From Saururus chinensis (lineage: Eukaryota > Streptophyta > Magnoliopsida > Piperales > Saururaceae), in contig CP141140.1 of NCBI GenBank assembly GCA_035235625.1, forward strand, positions 186,001 to 250,000: a DNA stretch of 64,000 nucleotides, in the 5' to 3' direction. Below are positions 23,106 through 35,560 of this stretch, piece by piece. Each line of letters opens with the position of its first letter. The first letter of the stretch is position 1. Both the position numbers and the translations under genes were made by a program. The notes under the pieces are model-generated. The model was given only the letters and a program-made list of their open reading frames with translations, did no database searches and was not told where the DNA came from.

Positions 23106-26100
23106 CTAAGTTAATGATTCCAGTAGAATCGGAACTCCAAATTCAGGTTGGAGGAGGATGTTGTTTACTGGGGAATGTTTGTAATGTGGGGAGAGAGAGA
23201 AGGAGAACTTCTGTAAGATGATGGCCAAAATTATCTTGGCCTCCAACATGGCGAAGTTTTGTCCAATACAAACCCGGGGCCCTATGGAGAAGGCAATGAA
23301 GGCGTTGGGGTGCTTGGCAGCCCTTGACAACCCGTCTGCAAATCTCAGGGGATTAAACTCGTTGGCATCATCGCCCCAGTACTTAATGTTTCTGTGGATA
23401 ATAGGAAAGGGAAATGTCACGACAGTGTTCTTCGGGATCATCAAATGTCCTAGCCTCATGTCGGATATGGCTTTCCTCTCGGTGAAAATCACAGGGCTGT
23501 AGAGTCTGAGTATCTCGTACAAAAACATAGTTACCTGCATCATATATATGTACATAACTTGTTAACAACCTCTCGGCCAACAAATGCTTGCGCCAACTCA
23601 GAGCTTACTTATAAGGAAAAGTTTGTGACTAGCTAGATAAGCCTGGCTAAAAAGGTAAGCCGCAACTCTAGCTAGACATCATCTTCTCATAAGTTGTGAG
23701 GCCTCACACCGAATATGGCGTGAGTCGCTAATCACCTGCTCAGGGCCGGCTGGGAGTCGACGCTTCTATTCATTTTCCCAGTAATAATTGGCAATTTAGG
23801 CCGTTTTTTTAGATTAGCTGGGTGCATGCTCCCATCAAAGGAGTGGCCAATCAATGCCAACCACATGGGAAAATGTATTATCAGAGTTTTCCTATGTGGC
23901 TAGGATTGATTGGTCACTCCCACCAATTGTGGTGGGGACCCTTCCAGCAGATCTAAATCCATAATCGATAAATTAGCGGAGGTTGACTGACCAATTTAAG
24001 TTTTGCTAATTTGTCGGCATCTGGAATCTCAGTGGCTACGCAAATGGAGCGAACTTCTTCCCTCAGCCTCCTCTGCCACTCGTGGTTAGAGCCCAGATAG
24101 AACATGGCCCAGCTCAAAAGATTAGAAGTGGTCTCATGTCCAGCAAAGAAGAAGGTCTTGCACTCGTCGATTATCTCATCCACAGTCAAGCCCGAACCCC
24201 CTTGCCTTTTGGATTCTTCAACAGAAGCGCTCAGCATTAAGCCCAGTAGATCATCACCGTAACCTTGAAACGTCTCTCCATCCTTCACCATCATCATCTT
24301 CTGCTTCGCTTCTATAATTGACTTCAGTTTGTTCCTCAGTTTTTTTTCGAGCTTCCACATGCGCCTGTTCCACTTGGTTGGGAGGTGCCTGTAAAAGTGG
24401 CGCAAAGGCTGCATATCTTTTTTCTTCTGGAATCCGTTTGGAAATGGACTTAGAAAACATATATTTTTCTCTTTTTTTAAAAAAATTAATAGTTTTATTT
24501 AATTTTTTAAAATTATTTAAAATTAAATTTTTTTTAAAATAAAATAGGAGGGAGTATGAAACAAGTTCCAGGTTCATACATATCCATGTATCTGTTCCCT
24601 ATTCTCAAGGTTTGAAGAAATTGTTTTAAGTCCAAATGTAGCCCGACTCTATTTAAGGTAGAGACCGGGCCTAAAATATTTTAGCCCTAACTTGTATTTT
24701 TGCAAGCCAGGTTGACATGTCAGTTTTTAAAATTTCACCCCCACTTATATAGAGCTGATAAGGGGTTAAAATATAAAATTATATTCCCTTTATCCTAATT
24801 TAATAATTTTATTTGATAAAAAAATTTATTCTATATTAATAACTCTATTTTATTAAATTTATATAATTGAGTACTTAAAAAAAAAGTAACATAAACTTAT
24901 TCATCCTTCTCTTATATATAGGTTTTAAGACTCAATAAAAATTATTATTTTTTAAATAAAGTTATTAATATAAGATGGAGATAATGTACTCTATTTCTTA
25001 ACATCTTAAGCCAATTAGAAAATGATTATCTAACACTTTATTGATCTTAATTGAGGATCATTAAGGGTAATTGTATAATTTTTTTAAAAAAAGAAGGGCT
25101 ATCTAGCGTTGTAGCTTCAGTGTTAGATAGTGAGTTGGAGCCTCATGACCCTTAGATCACAGCCCCTAGCTATGATATAATGGCCATAAGACTCTCGCTC
25201 TACCCAACGCTAAAGCTATTTCCATTTTAAAAAAAAAATTACTACTCACTCGCTGCCTGGTATGTAAATGTCTGAAACGGAGGCTATGACCATTCGGTGA
25301 AGCTCCATCTCCACCTCGAAGACTTCCCTTCCTTCCTTGTAGCTAGTTCCGAAGGATGTGTGCGCAATGATATCGCCAGTGAGCTGCATGAATTCTCGAT
25401 GCATGTCCAATTCCTTCCTCGGATTCCTTCGTATTTCCTCCTCCCACATGTTAGCTGTCGACAAGGTGCAAGCTCCCATTTGTTTCAACATTCCCTGTCG
25501 TTGTACGATGTTTGAAAAGTGGTTATGAGCGATATTATCCCTTTTTCAACTTATGTTGTTTCGATTTTCAACAAGGAAAGGGTTTTCTTTTTTGCTGTTT
25601 TGTCTTATAAAACTTTATTCAAGCACTCCAGCTATGGGAAGTGGGCTGCGCCTGCGAGAGCTACTGTTCCCTTTTTCTTTTCATTTTATAAATGTTCGCC
25701 TTTGTAATGTGTACCTATTGCATAGCGGCTCTACATTGGCATTAGATTAAAAAGGGTCAACATGCATGCCATATGCCCCTTCAAAATCATTCCATAGGGA
25801 AATTCCTCTCATGGGAGGACGGGTGGTGATAGTGAGGGTATAATAAGCCTGATAAGGAGAAAATAGTGGTTGTGTTAGTCTGAAATGATGTCACTAGCTA
25901 GGACCAGCCACAAAAGTTTTGGCCCATTTCTCTAATAAGGGGCTCACTCAATCTGCCCGCTTATAACTTATTATTAAGTCTTCTAATTCCGAAAATATTA
26001 TGAAATTAGATACGGGTTTCAATACTCCCTCTATATTGTATTAATTGTCTGAATTTGAAAATTTATTTATCTTATATTAATTATTTATTTTCTATTATCT

Positions 26101-27020
26101 TAAATAGAATAAAAAAGTAGATAAATTGCCTTTCATAAGTATCATATTTTCTCGACAACTAATATGGGACAGAGGGATTAGTTGTTTTAAAAAATAGAAG
26201 ATTATATAATAGTTTTAAAGAACATAATACTATAATATGTATAAAATATTTCAAATTATACTACATTATGAACTTATAGAAAGTAAAATTGTATTCGTTG
26301 TAGACATTGCAAAAAAAAAAAAGTGTTACATTGTTATAGAAAAACCGTACAAATCGTCACCTTCAGCTTGTCAATATGGAAGGCTGGATTTACAGCTCTT
26401 CGGTGTCTGGCCCAGTCTGGCCCACTAACGGAGAGCAGACCCTTGCCGAGCAGAGCATCCACGGAAGGGGTTTGCTCGATCACGGTGTAGTAACCAAATT
26501 TGGTAGATAGCACTTCCTTGATCATGGCTGGGTCTACTATGCACAACCTGGGCTCTGTTCCGAACCAGAACAAGAAGGTTTCTCCTGACAAAGCAGCACA
26601 CAGCAGGTTCAGGGTGTTCCACGGATCAAATATGAAAAAAACGAATTATATGTAGTCCAAGTACATAAAAAAACTCTTGTAATTTGTAGGTGAGGAGAAG
26701 AAAAGAGACTGAAGAAGGGCTTGAAGGAGAAGGAATAGAGGCTCACCATATTGTTGAGACCATTTGTGATAGTAGGGCAACACCTTGGGGGTGACATCGT
26801 GGGAGGCCGGGTCCATGGGTGTCTGCTTGGCCTCAATTTCCAGCCGTTTGACCTCCTGCAAAGATCCCGTGAGTATGCTATAAGGAGGGCCTCTGATCCC
26901 TTGTTTGGCGAAGTGCCTGACGATGGAATGAGGTCTCCATACGAGATCCATAAGGATTTTCCCAACGACAAACGCTAGCACGCTCGAAGCAACTGGGAAA
27001 AGAAGATCAAGATATCCCAT
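23106..27020 (-). CDS. Cytochrome P450, CYP709-like (CYP72 clan), five exons
   Basis: A complete spliced gene: exons 27020-26747, 26584-26361, 25494-25250, 24388-23992 and 23534-23106, all introns GT-AG, giving 522 residues. It has an N-terminal membrane anchor (about 5-25) and proline hinge GIRGPPY (41-47). The I-helix oxygen-binding motif AGHETTS is at 330-336 and ExxR at 387-390. The FNPLRF meander is at 440-445 and the heme loop FSIGPRVCIG is at 462-471 with ligand Cys469. Phrases such as the FLFW-G-P segment after exon 1 and GYGDDLLG match CYP709B members. By family it is an ER-anchored heme mono-oxygenase; known CYP709s hydroxylate fatty acids or act in ABA/salt responses, but the substrate here is unknown. 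An in-frame ATG eight codons upstream (27044) is an alternative start. Introns 2 and 3 carry MITEs. No damage was seen. Confidence 0.88.
24784..24986. mobile_element. Stowaway-like MITE in P450 intron 3
   Basis: It starts 'ttccctttatcctaatttaa' after TA at 24782-24783 and ends 'ttattaatataagatggag...' before TA at 24987-24988. The ends are imperfect inverted repeats of the CTCCCTCCGTCC type, the interior is AT-rich, and the size is about 200 bp. A second fragment ending 'ggagggagtatg' sits nearby at about 24480-24558. Confidence 0.5.
26025..26178. mobile_element. Stowaway-like MITE in P450 intron 2
   Basis: It begins 'ctccctctatattgtattaa' and ends 'atatgggacagagggat'. The ends are long inverted repeats, flanked by the target duplication TA (26023-26024 and 26179-26180). 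The length of 154 bp, AT-rich interior and TA target match Stowaway (Tc1/mariner-derived) MITEs, which often sit in plant introns. Confidence 0.7.
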
Positions 27021-27044
27021 GTCTGTTTGTTCTCTGAGAAACAC

Positions 27045-29371
27045 TCACACGCACGCAGACAGACGGATGCAGAAGATGGATCAAACGGAGGAGATGACTT
27101 GCATCTAACTACTACAGGAATGTCTACAATGATCGATGAAAGAGAAGAATTATTAGTCAAGAGTGTAACTCTAAAAGAGACGCGCCTCTTTGATTGGAAG
27201 TTTATGGCTGTAGTATTTATTAGAGTTTGGATTAACTTGACGCGGAAGTCGGGGGCAAACAAATCATGCTACACGCCCATCATACACGAGATGCCCGTGA
27301 CAAGACCCGCTGCACATGCCGGTCAATCGCTTCTATATTGTAATGAGAAGTTAGGGTCTTTATTCTATTATTAAATATTTTGTTTGAATTGAACTCAATT
27401 TAACTGTGGTGACTTCGCCTATTTTGACTCCTAATTACTAGTTTTAAAATTTAAATTTTTATTATTTTTTAATTATTATCTTTAATATTGATCTAATCAT
27501 CAAAAAAATATGTCCTATTTAAAAAATTCAAGATAACATATCTTGTGAGGTTTTCAAATACGAGTGCAACAATAAAATTGTGTTGCATATTCGAGTTAAA
27601 AAAAAAAGTCATGTTAGTTTAAAATTTTTAAAAATAGTTTTAAAGTTTCATCCAAATTTATTTTAATTTTTTTTATTACCGACCATAATATTGACTTTAT
27701 GCTAAATCGATTAAATTAATTCTAAAAAATTTACTTCATTTTCTAAAAAATTCTAAAGCCAAACAACCCTCTCATATATATAATTAATTAATAGCATTTA
27801 TATTTTTTAGCTCCACTAATCAACACTATTCAGATGATAAAGTTAGGACTTCACGCATGAACTTGGACGTCACAAAAATAATTTTCTTTTTATATAATCT
27901 TAATAAATTATTGCATGTGTTCAACCGGTACTAGCCACCGAAACATGTTACAGAAATGAAGTGTAACACACTTAGATTTTGTTAGGGATTAATGTGGAAT
28001 CGTTAAAGAGTTACTTGGGTATTTAGATGGAATTATTAGGAGTTACGGATTCATGTGGAATCGTTAAAGAGTTACTTGGGTATTTAGAAGGAATTATTAG
28101 GAGTTAGGGATTAATAGGAAAAGTGAAAAGTAGTGGTCAGCCGACAGACGTTGACATGTCAAACTATTGGGGTGGCCCTCTAAGATAGTGTGTGACCGGA
28201 GCTTCCTGTACTTGGTGGACTTCCTTCAGGGTATAAATATGATGAGATGGGGATAGAAAATAAAACCCTAAACTATATGGAAGGTGACAAGAGCTTCTGA
28301 ATATCAGATTTGAATGATAAAATGAGGAAGAGAATGAAGTGCAAAACAAACTTCGAGGAACTGATTTCGAATTGGAAAGCCACTGAAATTGAAGAAGGAA
28401 TCTCGTCTATCAATAACTTTTTATTATGCATGAATGTTAAGCAAGATAATGTGTAAAAAGTATGACTCTAATAGATTTCTTTTACTGGAAAATGGATTAA
28501 AACTTGAGATGCGAAGTTTCTGATGTGATGTGATGATTGTTGGACCATGGCATGGGCTCAGGCCCGGTTTGGTCCAATGTATCATGGTTTGGGTAAACTG
28601 GTATGGGTCACGAGGTCTAAGGGTGGTGGGGGCGGATGCGCCAACACCACATGTTCCCTCATTACACATAATTCGAATGAGACTCACACATGTCACACAC
28701 GTATACTAGACATACATTTAAGTGTGTATTTACCATTGTGGGGCCTAGTTGCGTGAATTAGGTGTCAAGGGTGGGACCCGTGTTTAGTGAGAGGTCGACC
28801 CTGTCGCGGGCTTGACCATGTGCAGGGGTCCAGGCCTCTGCGGGCTGTGTGACAGAGCCCACGCCTGTTGTGTTTGAACCTCTATTAGAAACTGGAAGAA
28901 TTCTAGCTTGCAAGCCTAATTTAATCAAAGCCCAAATAAGGCTCATTCTATATTTGGAAAGTAAGGAGATTGATTAGAGGGAGAGAATAAGAGAGAATAT
29001 TCTCTTTTATTCCCAATTAAATGGGATGCCCCCCTTATTGTGGATCTAAGAATTCCAAATGAAGGCTCCCCTCTCTCTCTCTGGGCCGCCCCCTCTCTTC
29101 TTGGTGTGTTTTGCTTCTCCATTGGGAGAAGCTGCTAGCCGCCCCTTCTCTCCCCTATCCAAGGCATTGTAGGTGGGCTGAAAGGAAGGAGAGGACTCTC
29201 CTTCATCGCTGATTCGCTTTGAGGATTGATTGGGCTAAGATCTTGCAACGTTTTTTTCATCCAAGTGGGGTTTGAGAGGGATCAACACATAGGTAACTCT
29301 CTCTCATCCTTAACTTGTTTTGAACTATCCATTGGCGTGCTAGATCTGTGTGAGGAGGGTGTGCTAGGGCT
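27045..29371. other. Upstream flank of P450 and unassigned spacer
   Basis: The first ~300 bases should hold the P450 promoter. The minus-strand AATAAATAC near 27222-27230 is a weak TATA-like candidate. 27400-27900 is AT-rich. At 27981-28121 a 61-bp unit is tandemly repeated. 28500-29371 is less AT-rich, has a CT run near 29071, and reads like transcribed sequence or an old LTR, but no open protein family is recognisable. It continues at 32887 across the E1 insertion. Confidence 0.35.
27981..28121. repeat. 61-bp tandem repeat, ~2.3 copies
   Basis: The unit starting 'gttagggattaatgtggaat' at 27981 recurs at 28042 and, in part, at 28103. The first two copies differ by only a few bases. Confidence 0.75.
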
Positions 29372-30009
29372 GGTTTTGTCACGCCCCGGCCATGCCCGAC
29401 CCGAGCCGAACCCGGTCCAAGGGCCGGTCAAGCGCGCGGGGGCGACAAAGTAAAATTGAGAAACGATTCTAGCGGAAGACTTAATCCCTAACCACGGGCG
29501 ATTAACAGCAACACGGAGTGCGCACAATCCTTTGAGCAAGAGTAAATAAAAGGGAAGAAAAAGGTGTTGCTTATCACAAAGTAAACAACAATCTCAAACC
29601 CACAAACTTAGTTAAGTAAAGCCCACACCAGCTCAAAATAAGTCATAAGCAAACATAACTGTAACATGTGACATAAAACCACAACAAGAACCCTACACAA
29701 AGGTTCGAACATAAAGCATGAAAGAAACGATGATAAGTCACGCAACGATCTCCATCATCACACCCAAGCTACCTCTGACCTTTCCTCAAAAAGGCAATCC
29801 TGTCCGTCTGCGTGTCGTACCACGCAGCCCCAAATCAAAACACAAAAGAGGGGTGAGTTTTAACACTCAGCAATGGTTTTAATATCACTGTCAATGTAGA
29901 AAATACGATAGCTTAGAAATGAGATCGTTTCAGATCAAAGATTTACATGGTGCATTACTTTCTGATCACACATTCATATCACTTAACACTGCATCAAAAT
30001 GCATAATTC

Positions 30010-30395
30010 AACCTGCATGGATGTATCTCTAGCATACATATTCCCACATGCATTCACATCATAACCAATCCCGCATGGATGTATCTCTAGCATACATATT
30101 CCACATGCATAACATCATAACCAATCCCGCATGGATGTATCTCTAACATACATATTCCACATGCATAACATCAAAATCAACATGCATGGATGTATCTCTA
30201 ACATACATATTCCACATGCATAACATCAACATCAACATGCATGGATGTATCTCTAACATACATATTCCACATGCATAACATCAAAATCAACATGCATGGA
30301 TGTATGTCTAACATACATATTCCACATGCATAACATCAACATCAACATGCATGGATGTATCTCTAACATACATATTCCCACATGCATAATGTCAT
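30010..30395. repeat. 55-58-bp minisatellite in E1, seven copies
   Basis: The word 'atggatgtatctctaacata' starts near 30017, 30075, 30131, 30186, 30241, 30296 and 30351, with 'ttccacatgcataacatca' between. The same array has four copies in E2 (about 45460-45690), five in E3 (49600-49875) and five in E4 (63315-63575). Confidence 0.85.
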
Positions 30396-32450
30396 CACAA
30401 TCCACCTCCATCAAGGAGTAATCACACGTTAACGTCACACGTACGGGAGCATAGACAAGGCCACGAAGGCGTGTCATGGTACAAAATTCTACACAAGAAT
30501 TCAAGAAAGATCGGGGTTGTCAATCCCTAATACGCTCGCCCTGGACGATCCTGGCCAAGGAAGTCCCATTCTCACACAGAGAATCTAGAGCAGGGGAGTT
30601 CGCCAGTGCACATCTCCTGCGGAGGGAAGGGCCCGAGTTCTCACACGAGAACCCTAGAACACGTGGTAGCGGGGTGCACACGGCATCCCACACTCGATTC
30701 TCAGGGTCCAGATGACACACATAATAATATTCTCACATATCCGCAAGACAAGTACACAACTCGTCCCCACATCATTCCATTAAACAAGACTCAACCCGGG
30801 GAGTGCACTCGTTCCACACAGGAACTCCAAATCGTTCCACACAGCAACTTCAAATCGTTCCACACAGGAACTTCAAATCAAAATATGTCCTTTCGGACCA
30901 ATCAACTTGCGATTAATCCACGACCGATAAACCCGGCACACAATTCCATCACATTGCATCCAATCGGTCAAATTCGATTAATCATGATGAAGCCTCAATT
31001 GGAAATCCATTTTCATGATGCGTGCAGCATGGTACATGCGTAGGCAAAGCATACATGAACCCTAATCATGATAAGTGCTCTCACCAGCCCCTAATGCATC
31101 ATTCATAATCACGATATTAAGCTTCAACATCATCATTTAACCCCCACATGTGTGTGTGTGTAACTAGTAGAAGTCTTTCACATGATGCATATTAACATGC
31201 TTGAAAATCAACTCACTACCACACTACACATGTGAATTTCTACCTAAACATGAATTCCAGCGAAAATCATAGTAGAAGAATCGTTGAAATCTTAGCTAGA
31301 TTCAAAACTCAACCACAAAGGCTAAACACCTATAGCATCACTCATTTCATCATTGAGTCATGGCATTCACCAACATTCACACACCATTAATCACAATTTA
31401 TCATGACAAATCTGTCCAACAATGATTGTAGTCCCTCTTGAAATATGCTTAACCAAAGGGAAACAACTATTCATAATTTCAAAATAACGATTCCAACATC
31501 ATGCCACAAAACATAAGTCATTCCACCATCACTAAGCATATATCTCAACTCCATAAACTCAATAGCATGCATTTCCAATAGCCTAACATAGCTTAAAACA
31601 CTCCACATTCATATAAAATTGGCAAGCTAAAGTGGAATCATCAAAATAGGCATCATACACACAACATACAATTTCCTGTGTAGCCGATCGATCACCCTTC
31701 AGGCCGTTCGATCGGTTACACGCAAAATTTTGAAAATTTCAGTTCAGCCGATCGATCGCCCTGCAAGGCCGATCAATTGCCAACACGGCAGAACAGTCAT
31801 CTTCTTCCTTTCGCAAAATCAAACCGAAACACCATAGATAACACTTCAAATCCACATCTAGCACCCTAATCATCATCAAAAGTCCTCCTTGACTTCCAGA
31901 ATATCAAACCAAACCATAATAATGCAAAACCCTAAGAAATCGGGATTAAATAATTCCATTTTCTAATCTTACCATTAACACACTAAATCAAGCAAACCAT
32001 TTTGAAATAAGCCAAAAATAAAGAGTTTTACCATGGATAAACAGAGATTTTGAAGACCCATTACCTCAGCACTTGATTAAGCTTGGATTGAAGAGTCACC
32101 CTTCTTGAAATCCTTAAAAATACAATGAGTTTGAATTAAACACCAATGGAAATCGATTTACTTAAGAAATCCCTAATTAAATCTTAGATCTAGGGCTTGT
32201 TGGTAGTAAAAATCGAATTTTGAATGTTAGGGTTTGTAGTAAAACACAAATCAGTAGCTTTTGATGGTCAAAAATGAATTGAATCAAGGGGAAAATGGTA
32301 GATTTAGAAGAAATTAAGAGAAAAGCCAAGGATTAGTGCTTAATTAGAACAAGCTTACCTTAATCGGCTTCTAATTCGGGCCTAAGTGGGGATTAGGCCA
32401 GCCCTCCTTCCTTAGCCTATTCCCAAAAATGGAAATGGCTCAGGTTTGCC

Positions 32451-32460
32451 CTTTTATAGT
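32451..32460 (-). promoter_or_regulatory. TATA box of E-family LTR (E1)
   Basis: The minus strand reads ACTATAAAAG, about 420 bases into the LTR. The same ten bases occur at 47709-47718 (E2), 51947-51956 (E3) and, on the plus strand, 61259-61268 (E4). Confidence 0.6.
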
Positions 32461-32886
32461 AAGGGTTGGGGTAGGCAAAGGTAAGTTTTGGGGTGTAAAT
32501 ATGAAAAGTAGGCTAAAAGTGGTTATTTTGCAAATTTAAGCACGAATTAAGCCTAATAAAATTCTAAAAATTTTTGTGTGACCTTAAGTATATGTCTAGG
32601 TTCATTTGACATAAAAATAAAATTTTCGACCGTGGGGCCCACAGGGGTCCCGCCAAAACCCTAATTTTTGGGAAAATAGTGAAAATTCCGAAAAATCTCA
32701 AAAATTCACATTTGGTTTAAAATCACTTAAAACCACTAATATTGAAGTTAATTTTGGTTAAAACCATCACAAACTCTATTTATTTACGAAATCACCGAAT
32801 AAGATCAGAAAACACGTAAATTGCACGATAACCCATAATTAAATAAAAATCAAAACCGGTTTAAAGATTAGGGTCCTTACAGGTTT

Positions 32887-33499
32887 GGCCCAGGTCAGTT
32901 CGTCATCACTCCTATTTTGATTATCTTCCTTTGATTAATTGTTTTAAGTTGCATGTTTATTGCTAATTTATTTTAGTTATACATGCTTATGGTATAGATC
33001 TATTAAAGTTTGGATTTTGATGTGTGCCAACCTCTCCCACCATAGCTTCTGCTGCTGGACGACCACTCTACAATGATTAAGGTTATTAGAGATAGTTCTC
33101 GAAGGTAAGACTCATTGTGAAAACACTAAATGAATAAGAAATCAAGAAGAAGTGAAAAGAGGCATAAAATCTTTACAAAACTATATAAGATGGTAGAATG
33201 TAGATGACTTTGATAGGCTCTTTGACCTATCTTATTGTGTATAGGTTTTGAGTTTAATACTATTTAAAGCAAGAAGGTCACCCTAATGCTTCTAATCCAA
33301 AATCAAAGTTAAGAACTATAAGATGTGACCTCATTGTTAAGAAATTTATCTACTATTAAATGTAAAATCCAAACCAAGCAATATCACATAAAATCACAAA
33401 AGCGATTTTTAATGTGGAACCCCATTAAGGATAACCTAACACACTAGAAGCCCATATCAAGTTGCTTTAGCCACAAAGACCTTGATACTTATGAACTTG
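32887..33499. other. Spacer and fragment of a copia-type LTR
   Basis: The first ~170 bases continue the sequence interrupted by E1. From about 33290 the words 'caagcaatatcacataaaatc' and 'ttttaatgtggaacccca' match the 3' end of copia LTRs seen at 33660 and 57010, so a related LTR fragment is likely. No gene was recognised. Confidence 0.35.
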
Positions 33500-33843
33500 A
33501 GCTTTAAACTTCTTCTTCCTTAATACATTAGTGTTTAATACATTTCACTTTCTTGAGGGTCACCACAATGCCTCTAGTTCAAGTACCTTACTATGCAACG
33601 AACTGCAAGTTGTGGCATCCATTCTTAGAAAAATTAAAATAGAAAACTAGTGCAATTAGCCAAGCATGCAACCACGTAAAGCAACACAATCAAGTTTTAA
33701 TGTGGAAACCCAAACTAGAACCACACAACCAATCCTTTGGCTGAACTCAATGCACTATGAAGTTTAGAACTTACAAAATTTGAGATTACCAACATCTACC
33801 CAAACTAGATGTCCCTTCTCTATATGATTGTTTGCTACCAAAT

Positions 33844-35518
33844 TGTAATGCCCGCCCATTATAGGATAATATAATATTAATGATCCTGTCCGACATGCGT
33901 AATTAGTACAAACGAACCGGTCTGATGGGCGTTAACGTAAAATGATGGTATGCTCATTGTAGAATATGTTGGAGTAATTGCAAAACCAAGAATAATAAAA
34001 ATATATTAACAAAAAGTTTATAACATAAGCTTAATATATATGCCAAAATTTATTGTACATAGAGTCAGTAGTTATACAAAAACATGATTATCCTGGCACA
34101 TCATGCCTTTACACATTGGCCATATATATAATTACATTATTTTTCTAACGTAGCAAACACACAACTATTTGAAAAACTTTTTTTCTTTACCTTCTTCCAT
34201 TGTTGCATCACCTGCAAAGTCTGGGGGTGTGTGAGTATATTTAAAATCAGTAGGTTTGTTTAAAATCTAAAAGAAATGCTAAGCAAAACATCTTTAAAAT
34301 CAAATCAAACAAATTCACAAATCCGAATCAAATCCACAAGCCGCAATACCCAAGGGCCTACCTCCGCGCTCATGGGACAACGGAGGCCACTAAGGGAAGG
34401 AGTTTCCCCATGATGCTCTACCCTGTGCACGCCACTAGCCGATATTTCCTCGGCGGGCATCAAAATAGTGTACAAAACCACAACACTATGTGGTGCATAC
34501 AAAATCAATTCACAACATTATACGTAGTAAAATTGTCACATAATTCAAGAGAAAATCCATTCATCAGTTAAAATAAGTATCATACTCATATTTGAATCAA
34601 ATACTTCAAGAAAGATTGACTCAAATCAGCAAAGCAGTTATTTAGAGTTTAAAACACCCTACATTAGCCTTGAATATAAAATTCATTAATATAAAGACTC
34701 CAGAAGATGAAAATAACCCCACCACAGTGTTCAACACATTCGCTTTAGTAGAGAATGCCTTTTGAACGGGCAGAATTGGGCTTGAAACGACTCAGAAATA
34801 GTAAAAAGGAGAAAGGGGAGGATTAGGAAAGGGCATGCTTTTCTCGGTTTTAGAGAGGTCATCACAAGAAAATAACCCTTCCGGTGCATAGAGCACCATC
34901 GATTTAGTAGAAAACGGGTCTTAAATTGCGTGAATCGGACTTAAAACGGGTCTAGTACGTAGAAAACAAGAAGAGGGTGAAGAATTGGGGGTGAAAACCA
35001 ATTTTCACCCCTCCCACTATTTATAGGGCACGACACTGCCATTTTTGGCAGCGCCCACCATGAATGCACGTACACACTGATGTGTTTGTTATGCACCAAA
35101 CGCGCATCAGCGCATCCGTTACGCACCGCACGCGCACGATCACGTGCGCGTTTCAATTTTTTTTAAAGCTTATAACTTTAAACCCTTATATCTATTTACC
35201 CCGATCTTTGTTTTGCTCATTCTTGGTGCCGTTGGACTTGTATTGACGAGCCCTACGAAACCACAACACTTATGAATATGTTCGCCCATATTTTATAAGT
35301 GGGTCCCACTTAATCATCCCGCTTATCGAGGTCATAACTTTCACTCCCGACCTCTGATTTACACGGTTTTTGCCTCGTCACGCTCATTTCTACGAGCTCT
35401 ACCATATGCTTCTAAAATATTATCTTAGAAAAAAAATTCTCTAAAAAAAATATTAAAAACTCCAAAATCATCTTTACTAAAGACAAGGAATTTTACCTAG
35501 AATTTTAGAGTCGTTACA
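33844..35518 (-). repeat. 3' LTR of element F
   Basis: It runs from 'tgtaatgcccgcccatt' to 'agagtcgttaca' on the plus strand. TATAAATA on the minus strand near 35018-35027 fits the orientation of the element. It is similar to B's LTR around the 'ttggtgccgttgga...gagccctac' block but different elsewhere. Confidence 0.88.
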
Positions 35519-35560
35519 ATCTACCCCCCTTAGGAAATTTCATCCTCAAAATTGAACCTT

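Larger units (their letters stand above)
29377..32881 (-). mobile_element. Solo LTR E1, 3.5 kb, TSD ggttt
   Basis: On the plus strand it begins 'tgtcacgccccgg' and ends 'gggtccttaca'. It is flanked by the perfect target duplication ggttt (29372-29376 and 32882-32886). The minus orientation follows from ACTATAAAAG at 32460-32451. It contains a seven-copy 55-58-bp minisatellite (30010-30395) and a CGATCGATCG cluster (31683-31790). No gag or pol is present. Three further copies lie at 44828, 48959 and, inverted, 60838. Confidence 0.85.

Noticed and set aside
24254-24577. Minus-strand frame overlapping the start of P450 exon 4
   Set aside because: It is another frame over the intron 3/exon 4 junction; the P450 frame with its AG acceptor explains the region.
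28164-29453. Possible small genes in the spacer upstream of E1
   Set aside because: No frame shows a family signature or a supported splice structure. Transcribed-looking features (CT run, intron-like segment) were too weak to call a gene.
30253-30504. Frame across the E1 minisatellite with repeated peptide units
   Set aside because: The repeat pattern reflects the DNA minisatellite, and the frame is not kept in E2-E4 as a unit.
30606-31043. 145-aa frame in E1 with partial counterparts at 45951-46181 and 62797-63027
   Set aside because: It is antisense to the LTR. Its partial conservation follows from the recent age of the copies, and lengths differ between copies.
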